Assembly: GCF_040549045.1 (NCBI RefSeq)
Contig: NZ_JBEWTB010000002.1
Coordinates: 1,147,501 to 1,211,500 of the forward strand
Direction of reading: 5' to 3'
Length of the DNA: 64,000 nucleotides
Origin: Endozoicomonas sp. NE40
GTDB lineage: Bacteria > Pseudomonadota > Gammaproteobacteria > Pseudomonadales > Endozoicomonadaceae
The translations under genes and the position numbers were made by a program. The notes under the pieces are model-generated. The model was given only the letters and a program-made list of their open reading frames with translations. It searched no databases and was not told the DNA's origin. Positions 17,393 through 24,552 of the stretch are shown piece by piece; position 1 is the stretch's first letter, and each line of letters starts with the position of its first letter.

Positions 17393-19186
17393 GTGTTGAA
17401 AGCAACATCTAAATTAATGTCCATTCAGTCAACCATAGCAAGGTTCGTACAAATTCTGTCAAGAATGATAAACCTTGATGTTGAGGTTATTGATAATGAA
17501 CTGGTACGTATAGCGGGAACAGGACTTTATGCCAATAATCTTGGCCGGCCATTAACCACTGGAACCAATGCCTTCAAGTGGATCATTACGAACCGAAAAG
17601 AAAAAATTATTAAGAAGTCAGGTGAGGACCCTGAATGTTTATCCTGTACCCGTAGGGTAAGTTGCCAGGAAAAAGCGTTTCTGGGCATCCCGGTACTGTT
17701 TAAAAATGAATGTCTGGGTGTGATCAGTCTGGTTTGTTTCAATGAAGAACAGCGTCAGCAACTGCTGACTAACACCTCGCTTTATATGGGATATATTGAA
17801 GATATATCCAAAGTGTTTATTGCCACTAAACTGGAGGATATGTATTACAACAACCTGAAGAATACTGAAAATGTCATCCGGTTATTATCCAGCAAAATTA
17901 CTGAAGGCGTTCTGGAAGTCGACGACAAAGGCAACTGCACACATATAAATGATGCCGCTAAAAAACAGTTAAAACTGAATAAGAGTGATAAGTTAAGCCT
18001 GATCAGTGTTCGTCCATTTGGTAAGCGACGAATAGCTAACCGGGAGTCTGAAGAGTTTATTATCAAGAACGGAACTGAGGAAATTCTATCGCCGGGAATT
18101 CTTATCCAGAATGGCAACGGCAAGTTACTGGTACTGACTCAAAATGATCGGGACCCTCACCAACCGTCAGTACCCGGCAAATGTCACAGTCGTATGGTAG
18201 GAGACTCCCTGCCCATGCAAAAACTGCAGGATAAAATTGTAAAGATCGCCAGCAGCCCTTCCAGTGTTCTGATCAATGGCGAAAGCGGTTCGGGTAAAGA
18301 AGTGGTCGCCCGGTTAATTCATGAAACCGGAGCCCGCCGTAAAAAACCGTTTATCGCTATCAACTGTGCAGCCATTCCTGAACATCTGCTGGAAAGTGAG
18401 CTTTTTGGCTATGCACGGGGCGCATTTACGGGAGCCGCTACTCAAGGCAAAGAAGGTCTGATAAAAAGCGCTGATGGCGGCACACTGTTCTTAGACGAAA
18501 TTGGCGATATGCCACTCAACCTTCAGGCAAAATTACTCAGGGTTCTGGACCGCCGGGAAATTTCACCGGTGGGATCGTCCACGGTCAGTACTGTTAATAT
18601 CCGGGTTATCTCGGCAACACACCAGAACCTTTCGACGCTGACTGAAAAAAAACTGTTCAGAGAAGATTTATATTACCGCCTTAACGTTATCCCACTGATT
18701 GTTCCCTCCCTGCGGGAAAGAAAAGACGACATTCCTCTGTTAGCCCGGTTTTTCCTGAAAAAACAGGCGAAAGAGATGGGGCTGCCTGTACCGGTTATCA
18801 GTGAAGACACTATGAACTGCCTGACTAGCCGGGACTGGCCCGGCAATGTCAGGGAACTGGCGAACACCATGGAGTATCTGATCAATATGGTCGAGCATGG
18901 AGGCGTTATTCTTCCTGATCTCCTGCCTGACCATTTTTGTCGATCAAACGACGGCTATCATTCAAATAAGTCAGACAGTACAGCCGTATCGACCTTCTCT
19001 GTCGAGAAAAACTCATCATCAATGAGCCTGGAAGAAATGGAGAAGCAACGCATTCAGGCTGCGCTCAAAAAATATGACCTGAAAAAAGGTAAACAAAAAG
19101 TTGCGGATGAACTGGGTATTGGTATTGCGACTCTCTACCGGAAAATAAAAAAATATCAGCTTGAAGAAGATGCTGCAACAAAATGA
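17393..19186 (+). CDS. Sigma54-dependent transcriptional regulator, UacR/YgeV-like
   Basis: A 597-residue enhancer-binding protein (E. coli YgeV/UacR 592). The N-terminal sensor region holds cysteines C82, C85, C91 and C107 (CLSC...C...NEC), which could bind a metal or Fe-S cluster. A PAS-like stretch follows. The AAA+ domain has Walker A GESGSGKE (296-303), the sigma54 contact motif GAFTGA (343-348) and Walker B LFLDEIGD. A Fis-type helix-turn-helix ends the protein (KVADELGIGIATLYRKIKKY). It starts at GTG 17393, with GGAAGG 5 nt upstream. By homology and location it probably senses urate or a related purine and activates the -24/-12 promoters before ygeW and ygfK. Convergent with ggt. Confidence 0.9.
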   Translation: MLKATSKLMSIQSTIARFVQILSRMINLDVEVIDNELVRIAGTGLYANNLGRPLTTGTNAFKWIITNRKEKIIKKSGEDPECLSCTRRVSCQEKAFLGIPVLFKNECLGVISLVCFNEEQRQQLLTNTSLYMGYIEDISKVFIATKLEDMYYNNLKNTENVIRLLSSKITEGVLEVDDKGNCTHINDAAKKQLKLNKSDKLSLISVRPFGKRRIANRESEEFIIKNGTEEILSPGILIQNGNGKLLVLTQNDRDPHQPSVPGKCHSRMVGDSLPMQKLQDKIVKIASSPSSVLINGESGSGKEVVARLIHETGARRKKPFIAINCAAIPEHLLESELFGYARGAFTGAATQGKEGLIKSADGGTLFLDEIGDMPLNLQAKLLRVLDRREISPVGSSTVSTVNIRVISATHQNLSTLTEKKLFREDLYYRLNVIPLIVPSLRERKDDIPLLARFFLKKQAKEMGLPVPVISEDTMNCLTSRDWPGNVRELANTMEYLINMVEHGGVILPDLLPDHFCRSNDGYHSNKSDSTAVSTFSVEKNSSSMSLEEMEKQRIQAALKKYDLKKGKQKVADELGIGIATLYRKIKKYQLEEDAATK

Positions 19187-19220
19187 CAGCATCTCCTGTT
19201 ATGAAGGCACCGGGGAAAAA

Positions 19221-20990
19221 TCAGTCTCCCATCGCAGTACCTTCACGACGAGGGTCAGACGCGCCCACCAGACGTCCGTCCCTAAACTGAATCGCCTGAA
19301 GACCGGAATTAAGATCCATAATCCGAACCTGATAGCCCATTTTTTCCAGGGGTACCTGTAAGGCTTCTGCGCCTGTACCCGCTTCCAGCTCATAAGTACC
19401 CGAACGATTCTGCAGATGAGGCGCATCAATCGCTGCCTGAACAGAGATACCCCATTCAAGATGCCGAATCAGTGTATTCGCGACATAACTGATAATACGA
19501 GCGCCGCCCGGTGATCCCAGAACCAGGTAAGGCTGGTCATTTTTCATCACAATAACCGGTGCCATGGAAGACCTGGGGCGCTTACCTGGCTCAACGCGGT
19601 TGGCGACAGGATAACCATTTTTGTGGCTGACAAATGAGAAATCTGTCAGTTCATTATTCAACAGAAAGCCATTGGTCATAACCCGGGAGCCAAAACCGTT
19701 TTCAATAGTGCTGGTCATCGAGACAATATTTCCGTTTTTATCCACAATCGAAATATGGGTCGTGGAAGGCAACTCAATAGACTGATCGTCGGCCTGAGTC
19801 ACGGCATTGTCCCAGTCAGGCTGGCCAGCATGAACCTGCTCCAATGCTTTGCCTTTTGAAATCAGACCGGCTCGTTCAGCCAGGTACTTCTGATCCAGCA
19901 GACCCTGAGGCATAGGAACATAATCAGTATCCGCCATGTAGCGGTTACGATCCGCAAAAGCCAGGCGAGTCGCGTCGCCTATTACCTGCCATGCCTCAGG
20001 ACTTTCTTTCTGCAAAGAGCCAAGGTCTGCCTGAACAGAAATACCCAGAATCTGTCCAACCGTTAACGTGCCGGAGCTGGGCGGTCCCATACCACAAACG
20101 CTGTATTGCCGGTACGGAGCACAAACGACAGGTCGTTCCTTTATGCGATAACTGGCTAAATCCACATGGGAAAGCAGTCCGGGATTATCTTCCAGCTCCT
20201 GTACCTTTTTAACAATCTGCGCGCCAATTTTTCCATGATAAAACGCATCCGCTCCCTGCTTTGCCAACAGGCCAAGTGCTCTGGCGTACTCAGGATTTTT
20301 CAGCACATCACCTTCAGCCAGAGGCTGACCATCCTCCCTGAAAAAATAACGCCGAGTATCCGGATAGCGCAGCAATCGATCCTTATCCTGCTGAATTGCA
20401 CTGCCGAGACGCTGGGACACCACAAAACCGCTCTCTGCCAGTTCCTGTGCCGGTTTCAGCAACGATGGCCAGGGTTGTTTACCATATCGAGCATGGAGTT
20501 CAGACATCAGTTTCACGGTTCCCGGAGTGCCTACGGAACGTCCGCCAACAACGGCATCGAAAAACGCCAATGGCTTGCCATTCTTATCCTGAAACAACTC
20601 AGGCGTTGCTGCCGCAGGTGCGGTTTCACGGCCATCAAATGTGGTCAGTTCTTTTTTTTCAGCGTCGTAATAGACCAGAAAAGCACCGCCTCCCAAACCT
20701 GACGACTGTGGTTCAACCAACCCCAGTACAGTTTGCACAGCCACCATGGCATCAATGGCACTGCCACCGGTTTTCAGTACATCGAAACCTGCCTTCACGG
20801 CCAGAGGATTGGCGGCAGAAACCATAAATTTTTCCGCAACCACCTCGATTTTAGTCGTTAATCCACTGCTGCCTTCCGGTGCGATGCCTCCCCCGGAAAC
20901 CAGAGAGGCATTAAGCCATACCGGCAATAATGCCACCACTGCAAATGACATTAACTGTCTATACACAGTTTTTATTCTTCTTTTATGCAT
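19221..20990 (-). CDS. ggt: Gamma-glutamyltranspeptidase
   Basis: A 589-residue periplasmic Ntn-hydrolase that cleaves glutathione and gamma-glutamyl compounds. An N-terminal signal peptide is visible (KRRIK then SFAVVALLPVWLNASL). Substrate Arg is R121 in DGRETAP. The precursor is expected to self-cleave before T410 of the STTHISIVD motif, giving large and small subunits. The SSM lid motif (RPRSSMAPV) and GSPGGARII are intact. It lies 42 bp after the yqeB end on the same strand, so it may be the last gene of the yqeC-yqeB unit, although it has no obvious link to purine breakdown. Confidence 0.95.
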   Translation of the reverse strand: MHKRRIKTVYRQLMSFAVVALLPVWLNASLVSGGGIAPEGSSGLTTKIEVVAEKFMVSAANPLAVKAGFDVLKTGGSAIDAMVAVQTVLGLVEPQSSGLGGGAFLVYYDAEKKELTTFDGRETAPAAATPELFQDKNGKPLAFFDAVVGGRSVGTPGTVKLMSELHARYGKQPWPSLLKPAQELAESGFVVSQRLGSAIQQDKDRLLRYPDTRRYFFREDGQPLAEGDVLKNPEYARALGLLAKQGADAFYHGKIGAQIVKKVQELEDNPGLLSHVDLASYRIKERPVVCAPYRQYSVCGMGPPSSGTLTVGQILGISVQADLGSLQKESPEAWQVIGDATRLAFADRNRYMADTDYVPMPQGLLDQKYLAERAGLISKGKALEQVHAGQPDWDNAVTQADDQSIELPSTTHISIVDKNGNIVSMTSTIENGFGSRVMTNGFLLNNELTDFSFVSHKNGYPVANRVEPGKRPRSSMAPVIVMKNDQPYLVLGSPGGARIISYVANTLIRHLEWGISVQAAIDAPHLQNRSGTYELEAGTGAEALQVPLEKMGYQVRIMDLNSGLQAIQFRDGRLVGASDPRREGTAMGD

Positions 20991-21032
20991 TATTTTTTAA
21001 CCTTTCACTCGTCCAAATCTGGCTGTTTTTGT

Positions 21033-22004
21033 TTATCCGTTTTGTTTTGATAGTCTTAAAACCACTTCCAGAACACCACCGGCAATAGCCCTGGCTTTAT
21101 CCGTGGTGGTGGAATGATCCACCGATGCACCCCTTGGATCAACATCACCAATTTTGAAGTGTTCACTCACTTTCAGTCCCGGATTAATCATTCCACGCAC
21201 CTTGCCGCTGATCTGAGTAATCACGGGTTCTGCGTATTCTCCCACCGTGGCAACGGTCTGGCCTTCACAAACCAGATCACCAATCTTCACCAGTGGTGTC
21301 ACAACACCAGCACAGGGAGAGCGCAACACACGTTCAGTACCATAGCCACCAATCACGCCGGGCGTTCCCGTATTGGCCTTTGCCTCACCGGAATAAATAA
21401 TACGCCCCAGATCATGACCACGACAGGTTTCAATAACGGCATCCACATCCTTACCGGCTGAAAAACCGGGACCCAGTGCCAGTGTCACCGGAGCCATCTC
21501 CCGGTGTGTCCCAAGGTTTCGTTTTGCCAGAATGGCATCAACCATGATGGCAGGCTTCAGTTGTCGTAACGATGCCGCCTCAGGGTCAGCCATGACCGCA
21601 ATGTTCCGCTGTTCAGTAATCTTCAACGCATCGGCGACTGAACGGGCTTTGCGCCCGGTCACACCTTCAATCGTTATCATTTTATCGTCGTTTACCAGGG
21701 CCTGTGCAAAGGCAATATTGGTGCGAATAACAGTTGGCTCGGGCAACTCCAGCATAATCACGTTATAACCACTGTTGTGCAGCTTAAGTGCGACTCCGGT
21801 CGCCAGATCGCCAGCGCCACGAATCACTACCCGCTTTTTCAGACCTTCCGCCACCGTGTCGCCCATTGGAACGGGCTTTTTATGGCGACTGATGGCCAGT
21901 ATTTCAGACATAATGCTGACGGCGATTTCCTCGGGCGTTTCTGCGCCAAGGTCCAGCCCCACCGGTGTGCGAACCTCATTAAAACGTTCGGGGAGAGATG
22001 CCAC
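21033..22004 (-). CDS. yqeB: YqeB C-terminal part (EF2563-type Se/Mo hydroxylase maturation domain), separated by frameshift
   Basis: This 323-codon frame begins with the end of an XdhC/CoxI Rossmann domain (PERFNEVRTPVGLDLGAETPEEIAVSI) and continues with the EF2563/YqeB domain (VVIRGAGDLATGVALKLH). In E. coli YqeB (541 residues) these form one protein with the part encoded at 21979-22647. Here a four-base G run on the plus strand (21990-21993; CCCC in the gene) shifts the frame. With three bases the joined product would be about 537 residues. The family co-occurs with yqeC and mocA and is linked to selenium-dependent molybdenum hydroxylases such as XdhD. The ORF's own start would be GTG at 22004 without a ribosome binding site. 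Confidence 0.8.
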   Translation of the reverse strand: MASLPERFNEVRTPVGLDLGAETPEEIAVSIMSEILAISRHKKPVPMGDTVAEGLKKRVVIRGAGDLATGVALKLHNSGYNVIMLELPEPTVIRTNIAFAQALVNDDKMITIEGVTGRKARSVADALKITEQRNIAVMADPEAASLRQLKPAIMVDAILAKRNLGTHREMAPVTLALGPGFSAGKDVDAVIETCRGHDLGRIIYSGEAKANTGTPGVIGGYGTERVLRSPCAGVVTPLVKIGDLVCEGQTVATVGEYAEPVITQISGKVRGMINPGLKVSEHFKIGDVDPRGASVDHSTTTDKARAIAGGVLEVVLRLSKQNG

Positions 22005-22647
22005 TTTCCAATGCTTTCGCTTTCAGCGTCTTCACTTTTTTGCGGCTCGCCAGCTGACCGATGTGTCTGGCCTCTGTCTTCAATACGGTCATCAACGCCT
22101 GGGTATCTTCATGGTTGGTCGCTATAACGACCTGTGTGTCAGGGGTAATGGTGGTTTTAACAATCGCTTCAGAAATCGTGTCACCGTCAACCAGCCGGGT
22201 AAATTTGGGAAAACGTTCAGCCGTTAAATTAGGTTTCCAGGAGTCAGCAACGGTAATGGCAAATCCCAGTCTGGCAGCGAGATGGGCCACGGCCTGGTTA
22301 ACATGACCCGCACCAATCAGTAACAACTGTGGCTTAACATTGTGAACATCAATAAAAACCTTCATGGCTCCACCACAGTCCATCCCCATGGCATTTTTAC
22401 CACTGCGAGACATACTGGCATCCACCATCCGTGACTGGCCGGTTTTTATGGCAGCAATGGCCTCTTCAATCACATGGCGCTCCACCATGCCACCACCCAC
22501 AGTACCAAAGGTTTGACCACTGTCTTCTACAAGAAGTTGCGCATTATGCCGTGGAGCTGATCCACTGGTTTCAATGATGGACGCTATAGCGAAAGGTGTA
22601 TGACTGTCTGATAATTCTGCCGCTCGTGAAAAAACATTATTGGTCAT
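21979..22647 (-). CDS. yqeB: YqeB N-terminal part (XdhC/CoxI-type Rossmann protein), truncated by frameshift
   Basis: A 222-codon frame with the XdhC/CoxI family N-terminal domain (IIETSGSAPRHNAQLLV, GTVGGGMVE) and the Rossmann motif LLIGAGHVNQAVA. It ends abruptly in SGISPRTF, exactly where intact relatives read SPERFNEVRTP; that continuation lies in the frame at 21033-22004. The ATG overlaps the yqeC stop by 11 bp, so the two are translationally coupled. Intact XdhC-type proteins handle the sulfido or selenido ligand of the Mo cofactor. Whether both halves are made and assemble cannot be told from the sequence. Confidence 0.8.
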   Translation of the reverse strand: MTNNVFSRAAELSDSHTPFAIASIIETSGSAPRHNAQLLVEDSGQTFGTVGGGMVERHVIEEAIAAIKTGQSRMVDASMSRSGKNAMGMDCGGAMKVFIDVHNVKPQLLLIGAGHVNQAVAHLAARLGFAITVADSWKPNLTAERFPKFTRLVDGDTISEAIVKTTITPDTQVVIATNHEDTQALMTVLKTEARHIGQLASRKKVKTLKAKALESGISPRTF

Positions 22648-23455
22648 TATTTAATCCATAAAGAGTGGTATTTTTAATAGGTTCCAGCCATGGATAAGGC
22701 TGAGAGAAACTACTCAAAAGTGTCGTATGAATGGAAGGTGAGTGAGCAAGAACTTCTAACGCAAAGGCCCGGCCAGATTGCCGCTGTTTCTGAGAATCCA
22801 GCTGATTCAGCAACCATATTTTTTTGCAGGGCTTCTTTTCAGAAAGCGTCTGTTTTAAATGAGGCTCTTTAAATAAACCGGACGGTGAGTTAACAAGCGC
22901 TGACATCGCCCCGGGCTTAATTCTGTCGCCAGCCTTGAGACCGGTAACGGCTGAAAACCACTCCCTTCGATGCACAGTATCAGCCGATACCGGTGACTCA
23001 ATGCCTTTCCAGCCTGTTACTCCAACCAGCACCTGATAACCGTCGGGTAACACGGGTTCTTTTTCGGAAGGCGCTTTCAGGGGAAGCCGATGGGAGCCGT
23101 CTGCTTCAATAAGAATATTGTCGTATAGATCGCGCTTAATCAGTTCTGCCGGAAGATCAGCCGGAATACCAGACAGTTTCTTAGGATTTTTACAGATCAT
23201 TCCGGCAACAGTAATCGACGCGGGTTCAGGCTGGCTGGTATAAAGCTCTTCAGAATCTGTGCAGCAGATCACCCGGTTAACACTGCCTGCAAAACCATCA
23301 ATATTCGGATGATAAATATGCGTTGTGGTAGATAGCAGCACAGTCCGGCCTGACTGTTGCAACAATCTGGCAAGATGTTGTAAAAAACAGGTTTTTCCGC
23401 CTGCACCGGTTGCGGCAATTATTCGGTCTTTATCTGGATCTATGCCCGGGATCAT
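22637..23455 (-). CDS. yqeC: Selenium-dependent hydroxylase accessory protein YqeC
   Basis: A 272-residue cytoplasmic protein from the ATG at 23455 (E. coli YqeC 256). It has a P-loop-like ATGAGGKT near the N-terminus, an STTTHIY motif and an LIEADGSHRLPLKAP motif typical of the family. YqeC co-occurs with YqeB, MocA and SelD in genomes with selenium-dependent molybdenum hydroxylases. The frame is open further to a TTG at 23503, but that part is encoded by a tandem 14-bp repeat and looks like leader. It is divergent from mocA and coupled to yqeB. Confidence 0.88.
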   Translation of the reverse strand: MIPGIDPDKDRIIAATGAGGKTCFLQHLARLLQQSGRTVLLSTTTHIYHPNIDGFAGSVNRVICCTDSEELYTSQPEPASITVAGMICKNPKKLSGIPADLPAELIKRDLYDNILIEADGSHRLPLKAPSEKEPVLPDGYQVLVGVTGWKGIESPVSADTVHRREWFSAVTGLKAGDRIKPGAMSALVNSPSGLFKEPHLKQTLSEKKPCKKIWLLNQLDSQKQRQSGRAFALEVLAHSPSIHTTLLSSFSQPYPWLEPIKNTTLYGLNNDQ

Positions 23456-23469
23456 TACACACCCTACTA

Positions 23470-23497
23470 AACCAAAAAAGCTGAACCAAAAAAGCTG
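23470..23497. repeat. Tandem 14-bp repeat in the yqeC-mocA divergent spacer
   Basis: Two abutting copies of AACCAAAAAAGCTG occupy 23470-23483 and 23484-23497. The spacer is only 65 bp and must hold both promoters or leaders, so the repeat could be a regulatory site or a slippage product. Confidence 0.5.
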
Positions 23498-23520
23498 AGC
23501 CAAGAAGGTATAAAAAATTA

Positions 23521-24111
23521 ATGAATACGAAACTGCACCAATGTGAATGTCTTATAGCGGCTGCCGGCTTGTCATCCCGGATGGGGCAATGGAAAGCCAT
23601 GCTTCCTTTTGGTGAACCGGATCAAACCATTCTGGATTGCAGTATTGCCAATGCGTTAAATTGTGTCTCCCGGGTTATTCTCGTTACAGGCTACCGGGGT
23701 GAAGAACTGTTTGAACGGTATACAAATAATAAGCGGATTCAAATTGTTCATAACCCGGACTATAAAAAGGGTTTATTCAGCTCACTGCAGTCAGGTATAC
23801 AACAGGCAACCTCTGATCATCTATTTATTACACATGGCGATATGCCATTTATTCCAGAGGAGGTTTTTATCAACCTTTTTGCTAACAAGGGTGATGATAT
23901 TGTTTTCCCGGTTTACCAGGAAAAAGCCGGACATCCTGTGCTTTTGAATCGCCGCTATTATCAACACATCCTGAATGCGCCTGTTGAAAGCCGAATGAAA
24001 TCTTTATTAACAGCATTACCCCATCGTTTTATTTCTGTAAACACTCACAGTGTTCATCTGGATATCGATACACCTCAGCAGTATCAATATCTTTGCAATA
24101 AAGCTCTTTAA
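23521..24111 (+). CDS. mocA: Molybdenum cofactor cytidylyltransferase MocA-like (YgfJ)
   Basis: A 196-residue nucleotidyltransferase (E. coli MocA/YgfJ 192) that joins CTP to Mo-molybdopterin to form the cytosine dinucleotide cofactor used by XdhA/XdhD-type enzymes. The N-terminal nucleotide-binding motif AAGLSSRMGQWKAMLPFG and the HGDMPFI metal motif are present, and the GHPVL motif lies in the C-terminal half. AAGG precedes the ATG. Its position between the yqeBC unit and ygfK fits maturation of the molybdenum hydroxylases encoded on both sides. Confidence 0.9.
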   Translation: MNTKLHQCECLIAAAGLSSRMGQWKAMLPFGEPDQTILDCSIANALNCVSRVILVTGYRGEELFERYTNNKRIQIVHNPDYKKGLFSSLQSGIQQATSDHLFITHGDMPFIPEEVFINLFANKGDDIVFPVYQEKAGHPVLLNRRYYQHILNAPVESRMKSLLTALPHRFISVNTHSVHLDIDTPQQYQYLCNKAL

Positions 24112-24169
24112 TTTTAGTGACATATATCAATAGTTAAGTATCGTTATCAGTTTTTGTCAGCGCCTGATT

Positions 24170-24181
24170 ATCAGATTGATA
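24170..24181. promoter_or_regulatory. Candidate enhancer site, second copy
   Basis: ATCAGATTGATA is the exact reverse complement of the motif at 7695-7706. It lies about 235 bp upstream of the ygfK -24/-12 element, within normal range for an enhancer bound by a sigma54 activator. Confidence 0.35.
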
Positions 24182-24415
24182 GCGATCATTTAATGGTTAT
24201 CAGGCAGTTATCATAATGACGAACATTCTCGTTTAACCAGAGTTTAAATGAAAATTATTACTATTTGCCAATAATAAACAGATAAATCAACTCTCATCAT
24301 TATCCGTATTTTCCGAATTAAACTGAATTTAATAAGCGTTCTTTTTTTGCTTCAGGTCAATAACTTTCTCCTAATGCCACTCTGTTGATTTTTTCCGTTC
24401 CTCTCTGTGAATAAT

Positions 24416-24431
24416 TGGTCTGATTCATGCA
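24416..24431 (+). promoter_or_regulatory. Candidate sigma54 promoter for ygfK
   Basis: TGGTCTGATTCATGCA keeps GG and GC at the correct 12-bp separation, with a TGCA -12 box. The -24 box is degenerate after TGG. It is 122 bp before the ygfK ATG. Weaker than the ygeW element, but the same regulator would serve both. Confidence 0.4.
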
Positions 24432-24552
24432 TTACTGAGATCAGTGACACCGTTTGCACGGTAAAACATTATGAAAAAACAGACCGGCAACCATAAAGTC
24501 ACCTGAAGAAAACATTAAACGGGCAATATTCAAGCCGTATAAGGAGAAGTCA

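Larger units (their letters stand above)
24112..24552. promoter_or_regulatory. Regulatory region upstream of ygfK
   Basis: A 441-bp AT-rich gap with many TTATCA/TGATA words clustered at 24121-24220, the 12-bp motif at 24170-24181, and a sigma54-type promoter at 24416-24431. There is no credible coding frame. Confidence 0.55.

Noticed and set aside
23456..23503. N-terminal extension of yqeC to TTG 23503
   Set aside because: Encoded by the tandem repeat; family homology begins near IAATGAGGKT and the ATG at 23455 gives the normal length.
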